Assembly: GCF_900460245.1 (NCBI RefSeq)
Contig: NZ_UHIP01000002.1
Coordinates: 1,612,001 to 1,676,000, forward strand
Origin: Vibrio fluvialis
GTDB lineage: Bacteria; Pseudomonadota; Gammaproteobacteria; Enterobacterales; Vibrionaceae
DNA: 64,000 nucleotides
Reading direction: 5' to 3'
Position numbers and translations under genes: made by a program. This document shows, one piece after another, positions 45,644 to 54,593 of this stretch (position 1 is its first letter; every line of letters begins with the position of its first letter). A model generated the notes under the pieces. The model did not search any database. It was not told the origin of the DNA and saw only the letters and a program-made list of their open reading frames with translations.

Positions 45644-46405
45644 TCATCGTTTTGCAGACATTTTACGACGCATTTGTCCCGGAGTTTCACCGAAAAAGCG
45701 CCGAAACGCATGAGTTAACGCGCTCTGGCTGGAAAATCCGACCTTTTCGGCAATTTCGATCAGCGGCAAGCGAGTATCACGAATCATCTGATGCGCACGT
45801 TTCATCCGCGCGGTAAACAGGTATTGCCCCGGCGTTATGCCTGCCGCTTCGCGAAACAGCTCATGGAAGTGCCCGGCGCTGACATTACTGACCGACGCTA
45901 AGCGCGAGGTTGGCAGCGCTTCATCAATGTGTTGCTGAATGTATTCGTCGATCGCAACCAAATCGAGACGGCCACGATGAAGGTAATTGACTTCCTGCTT
46001 GTGGAACATGCGTTGATGCAGGCTGGATAAAAAGGTGGTGGTGATCCCCTCCGCCGCCTCCGGATAGCTGTCCCACACTTTGTTTTCCCGGTGCATGTAG
46101 GCCAGCAGATAACGCAGGCCGGAATCGATATCAAAATACTGCGCCGATTCGAACAGACGCTCAACCTTAAAACCGACATTCTCAGTCGGAATATCGAGGA
46201 TAATGTGGCTATTATCGCCGATCCCCTCATAAAAGTGGACATCTCCACCTGGCACCAAACAACCATGAAACGGGTCAACCTGACCGCCTCTGCCCTGCAC
46301 TTCAAACGCTGCGCCGCCACGATACGCAATCACAATCTGATGGTAATCGTGGTCATGATGTAAGCAACTATTTTGCAGAGTTTGTGTTCGAATTCGAATA
46401 CCCAT
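45644..46405 (-). CDS. AraC-family regulator of proC-TRAP cluster
   Basis: 253 residues. N-terminal cupin about 10-80 (HHDHDYHQIVIAYRGGAAFEVQGRGG), two helix-turn-helix units about 155-250 (SNVSAGHFHELFREAAGITPGQYL, GFSSQSALTHAFRRFFGETPGQMRR). Divergent from proC and the TRAP operon across about 235 bp, so it is the probable activator. No good ribosome site is visible before the ATG. Confidence 0.88.
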   Translation of the reverse strand: MGIRIRTQTLQNSCLHHDHDYHQIVIAYRGGAAFEVQGRGGQVDPFHGCLVPGGDVHFYEGIGDNSHIILDIPTENVGFKVERLFESAQYFDIDSGLRYLLAYMHRENKVWDSYPEAAEGITTTFLSSLHQRMFHKQEVNYLHRGRLDLVAIDEYIQQHIDEALPTSRLASVSNVSAGHFHELFREAAGITPGQYLFTARMKRAHQMIRDTRLPLIEIAEKVGFSSQSALTHAFRRFFGETPGQMRRKMSAKR

Positions 46406-46640
46406 GATGAGTGTGGAAACATGTCCGACCAGGTTAATAAGAATTATTCTCTTATAACAAAGGTGTCATTAAAAACACAAGCAATATTTCAAAAGCGTTT
46501 CAAATGTTAAACAAGTGCTGCAATTTGCGCAAAAAATCAGGAGTTTTAAACAAGAATCCAACATGAGTAGCTGCTTAAATGCAAACAACGCACGGACACC
46601 ATGCGGCAAACACAGCTCTCAATCAGGAAGAAAAATAACA

Positions 46641-47471
46641 ATGACAGCAACGATCACTTTTATTGGTGCGGGAAACATGGCCAGCGCAATTGTCGGCGGC
46701 TTGGTCAGTCAGGGATACCCAGCCGATAGCATTACCGCAACGTCGCCGGACACAGCCATGCTTGACGCCGTCAGCACGCGCTTCGGTATTCAGGTCACCA
46801 GCGACAACTGCGCCGCCATCGCACAAGCCGACATTGTGGTACTGGCCGTCAAACCGCAGATTCTGCGGGTGGTATGTGAGGAACTACGCCCTAGCTTAGA
46901 TGCTCGCGAGGTGCCGCCACTGGTACTTTCCATCGCCGCGGGGATTCCGCTCGGTTCGTTACAAGTCTGGTTGGGTGAGCACGTACCTGTGGTGCGCGCC
47001 ATGCCAAATACGCCAGCCATGATCGGCTGTGGAGCCACTGCGCTTAAAGCGAATACTCTGGTCAGCGAAGCACAGTGTCAGCAGATCGAAAAACTGCTGT
47101 CGAGCACCGGCATTGTCGAATGGCTGGCTGATGAAGAGCTGATGGATGCCGCCACCGCCGTCGCGGGCAGCGCACCTGCATATTTCTTTCTGTTTTTCAA
47201 AGCGATGGAAGATGCCGCCGTGGCACAAGGACTTCCCCGCTCTACAGCACGCAAACTGGCGCTGCAAACCGGCTTTGGCGCCGCATCCATGGCCCTAACC
47301 GGTGAGGATGAACCGGAGCAACTGATGCGCAATGTGATGTCGCCACAAGGTTCAACCGAGCGTGCCATTGCCTCATTCGAAGCCGCCGGGCTTCGCAAAA
47401 TCGTTGCACAGACCATGCAGGACTGTGCCGATCGCGCCCGAGAGATGCAGTCACTCTTTGGCGAGAAATAA
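46641..47471 (+). CDS. proC: pyrroline-5-carboxylate reductase, likely paralogue
   Basis: 276 residues from the ATG preceded by GGAAG (10 nt). Reduces 1-pyrroline-5-carboxylate to L-proline with NAD(P)H. N-terminal Rossmann motif FIGAGNMASAIVGG, VRAMPNTPAMIGCGAT, the AVAGSAPAYFFLF segment and VMSPQGSTERAI C-terminal motif are all present. Vibrios normally have a housekeeping proC near the pilT region, so this copy is likely dedicated to the catabolic/uptake cluster that follows. Longer in-frame ATGs upstream are not supported. Confidence 0.93.
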   Translation: MTATITFIGAGNMASAIVGGLVSQGYPADSITATSPDTAMLDAVSTRFGIQVTSDNCAAIAQADIVVLAVKPQILRVVCEELRPSLDAREVPPLVLSIAAGIPLGSLQVWLGEHVPVVRAMPNTPAMIGCGATALKANTLVSEAQCQQIEKLLSSTGIVEWLADEELMDAATAVAGSAPAYFFLFFKAMEDAAVAQGLPRSTARKLALQTGFGAASMALTGEDEPEQLMRNVMSPQGSTERAIASFEAAGLRKIVAQTMQDCADRAREMQSLFGEK

Positions 47472-47511
47472 CGAAATAGCTCACAGCACAATATTCCAAT
47501 AACCGACGTAC

Positions 47512-47630
47512 CCGACCCAGTCGGAAGGCGGTCATCCGTTGCGCCCGCGCGTAGTGGCGTTGTATGCGCGTGGGTGGGTGCCGCCTGAATACGGCGACCT
47601 CAGGTAACCGAGGTAAACCTACAACCCGTA
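47512..47630 (+). ncRNA. candidate structured leader RNA upstream of dctP
   Basis: Several nested stems occupy the proC-dctP gap. Hairpin 1: CCGAC (47512-47516)/GTCGG (47520-47524). Domain 2: AGGCGG (47526-47531)/CCGCCT (47581-47586) closing an inner stem of about 10 bp, 47542-47551 with 47567-47576 (core CCCGCGCG/CGCGUGGG). Domain 3: UACGG (47590-47594)/CCGUA (47626-47630) around ACCUC (47597-47601)/GAGGU (47610-47614). An alternative pairing AGGU (47611-47614)/ACCU (47617-47620) competes with the last stem. The sequence is GC-rich and unlike coding DNA. It looks like a riboswitch or attenuator leader; I match it to no known class. Confidence 0.5.
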
Positions 47631-47646
47631 AAAGGACTCAGTAAAG

Positions 47647-48705
47647 ATGAAAGGAAATCTTCGTAAAATCATGAAAACCGCCGCTCTGGCTGCGTGTGTT
47701 TCACTGGCAACGTCAGCCGCTCACGCCGATGAATGGCGCATGGCCACCCCTTGGTCTGGTGGCCCTTGGCTGGAACGCGACGCCAAGTTTTTTGCCGACA
47801 ACGTCAGCGAACTGACTCACGGTGACATCAGCGTGAAAGTGTTTCCGGGTGGTACACTCGGCAGCGCGCTGAAAGTTACGGACACCGTAAAATCGGGCGT
47901 GGCGACGGTCAGCCATAACTACATCAACTACGACTACGGTAAAGATCCAACGACCGCGCTGCTGGCCGGTCACTCAAGCGGTCTGACACCGGAAGAGTTC
48001 ATGCTGTGGATGTACAAAGGCGGCGGTATCGAGCTGTACGAACAGTACCGTAAAGAGAAATTCGGTGTGGTCGCTTTCCCTTGTTCCATTCTTGGCACCG
48101 AAATTTTCCTTCATTCCAACAAGCCCGTTCGCACGCTGGAAGACTTCAAAGGTCTGCGCATCCGCACCTCTGGCGCATGGGCAGAAATCGCCTCTCGTCT
48201 TGGCGCGTCAACCGTGGTGATGGCGGGTAGCGATATCTACTCCGCGCTGGAACGTGGCGTGATTGACGCAGCCGAATGGGGCAGCCCAGAAATGAACCGT
48301 CCAACTGGTTTCCAGGAAGTGGCGAAATACGTGATTCTACCGGGGATTCACCAGTCGGGTGGCGTACTGGAGTGTCAGGTGAACCAAAAAGCGTGGAACA
48401 AACTGCCTGCCGAAGAACAAACCCTGGTTCGCCAAGCCGCCAAACTGTCTCTGTTTGATTCATGGCTGGCTTCTTCTTATGCCGACTTAGATGTTTACAA
48501 AGAGCTGGTCAATGGCAGCAACGAAATCGTTCGTTTGGATCCGACATTCATCAGCCAGATCATGGCAGAAACTAAGAAGTGGGAAGATGAACACGCGGCA
48601 GACAACGCTTGGTTCAAGCGCGTGCTGACCTCTCAGCGCGAGTTCAAAGAGAAGATCAAACTGTGGCCGGAATACCGTCTGCAAATCGGCGCGACCGAAG
48701 GCTAA
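47647..48705 (+). CDS. dctP: TRAP transporter substrate-binding protein
   Basis: 352 residues. Signal peptide to about 27 (ends SAAHA). Mature TRAP-T DctP-family protein binding an organic acid or amino-acid-like ligand in the periplasm. Key features: FPGGTLGS, the GLRIRTSG segment with the carboxylate-binding Arg, and AAEWGSPEMN. The layout is closest to the family branch binding 2-oxo acids (TakP-like), though this is only a likeness. First of the three TRAP genes, followed by a hairpin. Confidence 0.93.
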   Translation: MKGNLRKIMKTAALAACVSLATSAAHADEWRMATPWSGGPWLERDAKFFADNVSELTHGDISVKVFPGGTLGSALKVTDTVKSGVATVSHNYINYDYGKDPTTALLAGHSSGLTPEEFMLWMYKGGGIELYEQYRKEKFGVVAFPCSILGTEIFLHSNKPVRTLEDFKGLRIRTSGAWAEIASRLGASTVVMAGSDIYSALERGVIDAAEWGSPEMNRPTGFQEVAKYVILPGIHQSGGVLECQVNQKAWNKLPAEEQTLVRQAAKLSLFDSWLASSYADLDVYKELVNGSNEIVRLDPTFISQIMAETKKWEDEHAADNAWFKRVLTSQREFKEKIKLWPEYRLQIGATEG

Positions 48706-48716
48706 TCTTCTTTGCC

Positions 48717-48738
48717 ACAGCCGCCGTAAGGCGGCTGT
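48717..48738 (+). terminator. intercistronic hairpin after dctP
   Basis: ACAGCCGCC (48717-48725) and GGCGGCTGT (48730-48738) form a perfect 9-bp stem with a GTAA loop, then CTGGTCTCTTTTCC. Likely a partial terminator or mRNA stabiliser giving more binding protein than membrane subunits. Confidence 0.75.
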
Positions 48739-48773
48739 CTGGTCTCTTTTCCGATCGTAATTAGGTTAACACT

Positions 48774-49277
48774 ATGAAGTTGATTACCAGTATCGAGGCC
48801 ATTACCCGCTTTGCCGGGCTGATCGCCGCTCTGTTGGTATTGCCGCTGATCGGTGCACTTGTCACCGAAGTTTTCAGCCGCTATATGTTTGATTCCCCGA
48901 CCCTATGGGCTTTTGAAATCAGTTATATGGTCATGGGCGCCATTTTCATGCTTGGCCTCGCCAATGCACTGCGTCTTGGACAGCACGTCAGTGTCGATGT
49001 GATGACTCTGAAACTCAAACCGCGCGTCAACGCAACGGTGCGCAGCCTTTGCTATCTGATGTTCCTGCCTATCGTGTGTTGGATCAGTCTGGATTTGTAC
49101 CACTACTTCTACGAAGCGTTTGAAAGTGGTGAACGCTCCGGCCGTTCGGCATGGAACCCGGTGATGTGGCCAATCTATGGCGTCTGGTTTATTGGCCTGG
49201 CGGCTCTGAGCCTGCAAATTCTGGCAGAACTGCTGAAATCGGCGCAAATCGCCCTTGGCCGCGAGGTGAATGTATGA
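48774..49277 (+). CDS. dctQ: TRAP transporter small membrane subunit
   Basis: 167 residues, four predicted helices (about 15-40, 50-67, 88-108, 130-150). DctQ family, which together with DctM forms the Na+- or H+-coupled membrane part of the TRAP importer. The segment VTEVFSRYMFDSPTLWAFEISYM is typical. Its stop overlaps the dctM start (ATGA). Confidence 0.93.
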   Translation: MKLITSIEAITRFAGLIAALLVLPLIGALVTEVFSRYMFDSPTLWAFEISYMVMGAIFMLGLANALRLGQHVSVDVMTLKLKPRVNATVRSLCYLMFLPIVCWISLDLYHYFYEAFESGERSGRSAWNPVMWPIYGVWFIGLAALSLQILAELLKSAQIALGREVNV

Positions 49278-50602
49278 GTGATTATTTATCCCTGTTGATG
49301 TTCCCGCTATTGATCTTGTTTATCTTTGCGGGATTTCAGGTCGCATTCTCCATGATTCTGGTCGCGACCATTTTCGGCCTGATGCAATTTGGCGACGTGA
49401 CCGCTTATCAATTGCTGAGCAAAATTGAAGAAACCGCCACCAACTCGATACTTGCCGCCGTCCCGCTGTTTATTTTCATGGGGGCGATGTTGGAGAAATC
49501 CGGTATCGCCGAGCGGCTGTTTAAAGCCATCCATATGTGGACGCACGGCATGCCCGGCGGACTTGGCGTCGGCGCCATTCTGCTCGGCACCATTTTCGCT
49601 GCCGCGAGCGGCGTGGTCGGCGCAACCGAAGCGGTGATTGGCATGCTCGCCATTCCAATCATGATGAAACACGCTTACGACAAACGCCTGCTGTCCGGCG
49701 TGATCTGCGCCAGTGGCTCGCTCGGTACCGCGATTCCGCCTTCGATTACCGTGATTGTACTTGGTCCGGTAGCGGGCGTGTCGGTCGGTCAGCTATTCAG
49801 TGGCTTGCTGCTGCCGGGCCTGATGATGGCGACGCTGTTTATTTTGTACGTGATTGTGCTCTCGTGGCTGAAACCGGCGGTGGCACCTCGCCAGATTGAA
49901 GATGGCGAAGGCTACAGCCTGAAAGAGCGACTGGTCGCGACGTTCACTGCGCTGCTGCCAGCGGCTATTCTGATTTTTGCCGTGCTGGGCACCATCCTGA
50001 TGGGTTTAGCCACACCGACCGAAGCCGCCGCCTGTGGAGCACTTGGCTCCATCATTCTGGCCGCCTGTTACCGTAACCTGAAACTGCAGGTGATGTGGAG
50101 CTCGCTGATGAGCACCGTCAACATCTCTGCCATGATCTTACTGATTGTGCTCGGCGGGAACATGTTTGCGGGCGTATTCTTTGCCGCAGGTGGTATGGCG
50201 ACCGTGCAATCAGTGCTGCTCGGCACTGGACTTGAAGCGTGGGCAATTCTGGCGCTGATCCTCATCATCGCATTTCTGGCAGGGTTTGTGCTCGACATGA
50301 TGTCGGTGGTATTGATCGTGATTCCGGTTGCAATGCCCGTGGTGCGCATTCTCGGCTTTGATGAAGTGTGGTTCTGCGTGGCGTTCCTGGTGGTACTGCA
50401 AACCAGCTACCTGACTCCGCCGCTGGCACCGTCGATTTTCTATCTGCGTGCCATTACGCCGCCGGATATTTCGCTGCGTCATATGTATGCGGGCGTGGTG
50501 CCGTTTATTGTAATTCAGCTTCTGGTGCTGACGGCAGTGCTCGCCTTCCCCGAAACCGCGTTGTGGTTACCCGATGTGATGGGTGGCCCGGCCTGGGAAT
50601 AA
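49274..50602 (+). CDS. dctM: TRAP transporter large membrane subunit
   Basis: 442 residues from the ATG that overlaps the dctQ stop; a longer in-frame ATG at 49151 lies inside dctQ. About twelve helices, DctM family. Conserved motifs include PLFIFMGAMLEKSGIAERLF, SGVVGATEAVIGMLAIPIMM and LGTAIPPSITVIVLG. Forms the transport channel together with DctQ. Confidence 0.95.
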   Translation: MSDYLSLLMFPLLILFIFAGFQVAFSMILVATIFGLMQFGDVTAYQLLSKIEETATNSILAAVPLFIFMGAMLEKSGIAERLFKAIHMWTHGMPGGLGVGAILLGTIFAAASGVVGATEAVIGMLAIPIMMKHAYDKRLLSGVICASGSLGTAIPPSITVIVLGPVAGVSVGQLFSGLLLPGLMMATLFILYVIVLSWLKPAVAPRQIEDGEGYSLKERLVATFTALLPAAILIFAVLGTILMGLATPTEAAACGALGSIILAACYRNLKLQVMWSSLMSTVNISAMILLIVLGGNMFAGVFFAAGGMATVQSVLLGTGLEAWAILALILIIAFLAGFVLDMMSVVLIVIPVAMPVVRILGFDEVWFCVAFLVVLQTSYLTPPLAPSIFYLRAITPPDISLRHMYAGVVPFIVIQLLVLTAVLAFPETALWLPDVMGGPAWE

Positions 50603-50612
50603 TAGTGACTCC

Positions 50613-50636
50613 GACTGGCGGCACTGGCTGCCAGTC
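50613..50636 (+). repeat. intercistronic hairpin between dctM and the reductase gene
   Basis: GACTGGC (50613-50619) and GCCAGTC (50630-50636) form a 7-bp stem with a 10-nt loop, about 20 bases before the next start. No T tract. Confidence 0.5.
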
Positions 50637-50657
50637 TTGCAAACTCTGTGAGGTTTT

Positions 50658-51617
50658 ATGAAGTTTCTCTCAGCCGACGTTGTTGCCCGCCATCTGCCTT
50701 GGACAACGCTCATCGACAAACTGGACGATACCTTTCGCACGGGTGTGAATGCCCCCGCGCGTCACCACCACACCATTGAACGCCCCGACGGCGAAGCCAC
50801 CATGCTGCTGATGCCCGCATGGGAGCAACATGGCTATATTGGCATGAAAATGCTCAACGTATTTCCGCAGAACTCGTCCGTGGGCTTACCTGCGATTTCC
50901 GGCCTGTATCTGTTATCGGAAGGCCAACATGGCCAAACGCTGGCGTGCATTGCCGGCAACGAACTGACTCGTCGTCGCACCGCCGCAGCCTCTGCGCTGG
51001 CCGCGCGTTATCTGGCTAAAACAAATGCGCAGACGCTACTTATCGTCGGCACCGGACAGGTGGCGCCGATGCTAATTGAAGCGCACGCCGCTGTGCGGCC
51101 GATTCAGCGCGTGTTGGTCTGGGGGCGTAATCCCGACAAAGTGAAAGCAATGGTTGATGAGTATCAGGATTATCAAGGCGCCTTTACCACCATCACGCAG
51201 ATTGAAGCCGTCAGCGATCTGGCCAAAGCCTGCGCTCAGGCCGACATCATCAGTTGCGCGACGCTCTCCAAAGAACCCATTGTGCGGGGTGAATGGTTAC
51301 AACCCGGCTGCCACCTCGATTTGGTCGGGGCGTTTCGCAAAGATATGCGCGAATGTGATGGTGAAGCCGTTGCACGCAGTCAGGTGTTTGTCGATACCTG
51401 GGCAGGCGCAAAAGGCGAAGCAGGCGATTTGCATCAGGCGATGGCCGAAGGTCAGTTCTCAATGGAAGACATTCATGGCGACTTGGAACAGCTGACTCGC
51501 CACGAGGTGTTTGGCCGCCGCTCCGATGACGACATCACGCTGTTTAAATCGGTCGGCGCATCGCTGGAAGATCTCGCCGCCGCAATTGTACTGTGGGAAG
51601 GTTTACCCCAAGACTGA
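50658..51617 (+). CDS. ornithine cyclodeaminase/mu-crystallin family enzyme (pyrroline-2-carboxylate or ketimine reductase type)
   Basis: 319 residues. Rossmann fold with LLIVGTGQVAPMLIEAH (about 128-144) binding NAD(P), N-terminal catalytic region with RHHHTIERPDGEATMLLMPAW and the GMKMLNVFPQN Lys segment. The family includes ornithine cyclodeaminase, which makes proline, and the reductases of 1-pyrroline-2-carboxylate used in hydroxyproline breakdown. It belongs to the proC-TRAP operon, so the substrate is probably a cyclic imino or diamino acid. No hydroxyproline dehydratase or epimerase gene is in view, so the pathway is incomplete here. Confidence 0.88.
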   Translation: MKFLSADVVARHLPWTTLIDKLDDTFRTGVNAPARHHHTIERPDGEATMLLMPAWEQHGYIGMKMLNVFPQNSSVGLPAISGLYLLSEGQHGQTLACIAGNELTRRRTAAASALAARYLAKTNAQTLLIVGTGQVAPMLIEAHAAVRPIQRVLVWGRNPDKVKAMVDEYQDYQGAFTTITQIEAVSDLAKACAQADIISCATLSKEPIVRGEWLQPGCHLDLVGAFRKDMRECDGEAVARSQVFVDTWAGAKGEAGDLHQAMAEGQFSMEDIHGDLEQLTRHEVFGRRSDDDITLFKSVGASLEDLAAAIVLWEGLPQD

Positions 51618-51676
51618 TTATCCTTCCGTCCCTTTCCTCACATGCGCCGACGTACATGTCTGTTGTGACACTTTTT

Positions 51677-51710
51677 GTTCAGGTCAGGTTTGCACTCACC
51701 TAACCTGAAC
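51677..51710 (+). terminator. hairpin after the reductase gene
   Basis: Arms 51677-51689 (GTTCAGGTCAGGT) and 51698-51710 (ACCTAACCTGAAC) pair along 13 bases with one mismatch and an 8-nt loop. No T tract on the plus strand, so termination is likely but unproven. Confidence 0.6.
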
Positions 51711-51753
51711 ACCCTGGTTTAGTAATCTTTTGTGCCTTGCAGCACATTTGTAA

Positions 51754-51778
51754 TACCATAGCCCTCCTCCGTATGGTA
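51754..51778. promoter_or_regulatory. inverted repeat ahead of yhdT-panF
   Basis: TACCATA (51754-51760) and TATGGTA (51772-51778) are exact complements with an 11-base spacer, 20 bases before the yhdT ATG. Operator or leader hairpin. Confidence 0.45.
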
Positions 51779-51798
51779 CCTAGACTGGGAGACAACTT

Positions 51799-52080
51799 AT
51801 GGACAACAGAAAAAGCAGGTATCGTCAGGCGCATCGTGAGGCTTTTTTAGCCATTGCGCTGGCAGTGGGCTACTTCATCTGGTGGTACGTTTCCGCCTAT
51901 GGGTTTTCGGCGCCGCCGCAAGACACCAGCATGCCTGAACTCTATTTCGGCATGCCGCTCTGGTTCCTGCTTTCGTGTGTGATTGGCCCAATCATTTTCA
52001 CTGTGCTGTGCGCGGTGATGGTGAAAGTGTTTTATCGCGATATTCCCTTAGATGTAAATCCTGACGAATCCAATGAATAG
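51799..52080 (+). CDS. yhdT: YhdT-like small membrane protein (DUF997)
   Basis: 93 residues with ribosome site GGGAG eight bases upstream. Two membrane segments (about 16-34 and 50-74). Matches the DUF997 family regularly encoded just ahead of panF in gamma-proteobacteria. Overlaps panF by eight bases; probably an accessory subunit of the symporter. Confidence 0.9.
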   Translation: MDNRKSRYRQAHREAFLAIALAVGYFIWWYVSAYGFSAPPQDTSMPELYFGMPLWFLLSCVIGPIIFTVLCAVMVKVFYRDIPLDVNPDESNE

Positions 52081-53527
52081 TCAACTTCTCATACCTTTAG
52101 TTATTTATCTGATTGGCGTATTCGCGGTCGCTTTTCTGACTCGCCGCCACTACAAAAACGGCAGCTTCCTCAGCGAATACTTTGTAGGTAGCCGCAGCAT
52201 GGGTGGCTTCGTATTAGCCATGACGTTGGCCGCCACGTATGCCAGCGCCAGTAGCTTTATCGGCGGCCCCGGAGCGGCATACAAAATGGGCCTCGGATGG
52301 GTATTGCTGGCGATGATCCAGTTACCGGCGACTTGGCTGACACTGGGGGTTCTGGGTAAAAAGTTTGCGATTGAAGCGCGCATACATAACGCCCTGACAC
52401 TCAATGACATTTTGTATGCACGCTTTAAAAGTCGCGCGGTCGTCATTCTGGCTTCGTTCTCTTTGCTGCTCGCCTTTTTCGGCACCATGGTTGTGCAGTT
52501 TGTCGGCGGCGCACGCCTGCTGCAAACCGTCACCGGATTGCCGTATGAACAGGGCTTGTTGTTGTTTGCCTGCACCGTCGGTTTGTATACCACCATCGGC
52601 GGTTTTCGCGCTGTGGTACTGACCGACACCATTCAGGGCATCATGATGCTCATCGGCACCATTATTCTGTTGGTTGGCGTGGTGCACGCGGGCGGCAGCG
52701 TCGGGGAACTGATCACCAGCTTGCATGCGATTGATCCCGCGTTGGTCACTCCGTATGGACCGAATCACTTCCTCAGCCAACCGTTTATTCTCAGTTTCTG
52801 GGTGTTGGTCTGTTTTGGCGTGATTGGTCTGCCGCATGCGGCGGTGCGTTGTATGTCGTACAAAGACAGTCCTTCGCTGCACAAAGGCATGGTGATCAGC
52901 ACCATCATGATGGCGCTGCTGATGTTTGGCACCCACATGGCAGGCGCATTGGGGCGCGCGATTGTGCCGGATGTTGGCAGCCCGGATCAGATCATGCCGA
53001 CCCTGATGATGACGGTACTGCCACCCATGGTGGCCGGCATCTTTCTCGCAGGCCCGATGGCAGCCATCATGTCGACCATCGACTCACAGCTGATTCAGGC
53101 GTCAGCCACGCTGCTGAAAGATCTCTACATCAACTACATCAATCCGGGTGTGGTCAAAGAGGACAACGCGGAGAGTAAACTCAATCGCATGTCACTGTGG
53201 ATCACCGGCATCTTTGCCCTGTTGGTCTTCTTTGCTGCCACCAACCCACCAGACATGATTGTGTGGCTGAACCTGATTGCCCTCGGCGGCCTGCAAGCCG
53301 TGTTCTTGTGGCCGTTAGTACTTGGTTTGTACTGGGAAAAGGCATCGGCCATGGGGGCGTTGTGTTCCATGGTTTCCGGGCTGACCGTCTATATCAGCCT
53401 GATGTGGATAAAGCCGGACATGGGCGGCGTGCATCCGATTGTGCCGACACTGGTTGTTGGCCTGCTGTCATTTATCTCCGGCAGTTGGTTAAAACCCAAA
53501 CCGCAGCCAGCAGCGATCCATCCCTGA
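52073..53527 (+). CDS. panF: sodium/pantothenate symporter
   Basis: 484 residues, about thirteen helices, SSS family. Matches E. coli PanF throughout in my memory of that sequence: FLSEYFVGSRSMGG, ATYASASSFIGGPGAAYKMGLGW, the SFWVLVCFGVIGLPH segment and SYKDS. Imports pantothenate with Na+ for coenzyme A synthesis. Coupled to yhdT and followed by a strong terminator. Confidence 0.96.
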   Translation: MNSQLLIPLVIYLIGVFAVAFLTRRHYKNGSFLSEYFVGSRSMGGFVLAMTLAATYASASSFIGGPGAAYKMGLGWVLLAMIQLPATWLTLGVLGKKFAIEARIHNALTLNDILYARFKSRAVVILASFSLLLAFFGTMVVQFVGGARLLQTVTGLPYEQGLLLFACTVGLYTTIGGFRAVVLTDTIQGIMMLIGTIILLVGVVHAGGSVGELITSLHAIDPALVTPYGPNHFLSQPFILSFWVLVCFGVIGLPHAAVRCMSYKDSPSLHKGMVISTIMMALLMFGTHMAGALGRAIVPDVGSPDQIMPTLMMTVLPPMVAGIFLAGPMAAIMSTIDSQLIQASATLLKDLYINYINPGVVKEDNAESKLNRMSLWITGIFALLVFFAATNPPDMIVWLNLIALGGLQAVFLWPLVLGLYWEKASAMGALCSMVSGLTVYISLMWIKPDMGGVHPIVPTLVVGLLSFISGSWLKPKPQPAAIHP

Positions 53528-53549
53528 CAGAACTCGATTTGAACGAGAC

Positions 53550-53575
53550 AAGAGCGGCCACCAGCCGCTCTTTTT
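53550..53575 (+). terminator. factor-independent terminator after panF
   Basis: AAGAGCGGC (53550-53558) and GCCGCTCTT (53564-53572) form a 9-bp stem with a CACCA loop, followed by a T run. Confidence 0.9.
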
Positions 53576-53673
53576 GATTCTGACCAGCGACATAAATCTC
53601 CTCAATCCCGTTGCCTTTGGCGTCATCTCTCCATAAGCTTGCTGTAAATTCATGAAAATTATCAGGATAGCGA

Positions 53674-54576
53674 ATGGACAGGCTGCAATGCGACCGAATG
53701 TTTGTCGCGGTAATGGAACTCGGCAGTTTCGCCAAAGCCGCTGAGCGCTTGGCAATCAGCAGCGGTCAGGCCTCCAAACTGATTTCGCGCCTTGAGCAAG
53801 AGCTCGGCGTACAGCTGTTCAAACGCTCGACCCGCTCACTCGCCGCGACAGATGTCGGTCAGGCTTATTACGAGCGTATCAAACGCGTGTTGGACGATCT
53901 TGATGAGCTCGACGATTCGATTCGTAACGCCTCGCGCCTGCCGTCCGGCCGGCTGCGGATTTCCGCACCCGTCACGTTTGGCCAAAGCCAACTTGCCCCC
54001 AGCCTGATTGCCTTCTCCAGACAGTTTCCCGATATCGATCTCGACGTAAAATTCTCGGATCGCAGCGTCAATATTGTCGATGAAGGCTTTGATTTGGCGC
54101 TACGCATCGGCAAGTTAGACGACAGCAGTCTGATTGCCCGTAAACTGTGTGAAGTCCGCGTCGTGACCCTGGCTTCGCCGGAGTATCTGCAGCAGCACGG
54201 CATGCCCATTCACACTCGCGAACTTTCGCAGCACCATTGCATTATCGATACGAATTTTCGCGATCCCTACCACTGGCCGTATCTCAATGATCAAGGCAAA
54301 GTGCAGGATCTTGCCGTCAATGGCCGACTCAAGTTTTCCAATGCCGATGTGTGTTTAGAAGCCGCGTGTGCCGGGCTCGGCATCGCGCGCCTGCCAACGT
54401 TTGTTGCCGCTCAGGCACTGCAACAAAAACGGGTTATTGCGTTGCTGCAAGAGTACGAAGTACCGCCGCTCGGGCTCTATGCGCTCTATCCGCCTGCCAA
54501 ACATCTCGCTCAGTCATCCCGAGCCTTCATCGATTTTCTGGTTAACCGTTTTGCCAACGGCGCAGATTGGGAATAG
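53674..54576 (+). CDS. LysR-family regulator, YafC/PtrR-like
   Basis: 300 residues with AGGA seven bases upstream. Helix-turn-helix 1-60 (MFVAVMELGSFAKAAERLAISSGQASKLISRLEQELG) and effector domain about 88-290 with the FSDRSVNIVDEGFDLALRIGKLDDSSLIARKL segment common to the DhcR/YafC-type subgroup. Lies upstream of the glutathionyl-hydroquinone reductase and esterase genes on the same strand, and may control them. Confidence 0.9.
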   Translation: MDRLQCDRMFVAVMELGSFAKAAERLAISSGQASKLISRLEQELGVQLFKRSTRSLAATDVGQAYYERIKRVLDDLDELDDSIRNASRLPSGRLRISAPVTFGQSQLAPSLIAFSRQFPDIDLDVKFSDRSVNIVDEGFDLALRIGKLDDSSLIARKLCEVRVVTLASPEYLQQHGMPIHTRELSQHHCIIDTNFRDPYHWPYLNDQGKVQDLAVNGRLKFSNADVCLEAACAGLGIARLPTFVAAQALQQKRVIALLQEYEVPPLGLYALYPPAKHLAQSSRAFIDFLVNRFANGADWE

Positions 54577-54593
54577 CGATCGGTCAGGCACGC

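Noticed and set aside
47526..47630. Glycine, cobalamin, TPP or cyclic di-GMP riboswitch assignment for the dctP leader
   Set aside because: The conserved core sequences of these classes that I know are not present, so only an unclassified structured leader is claimed.
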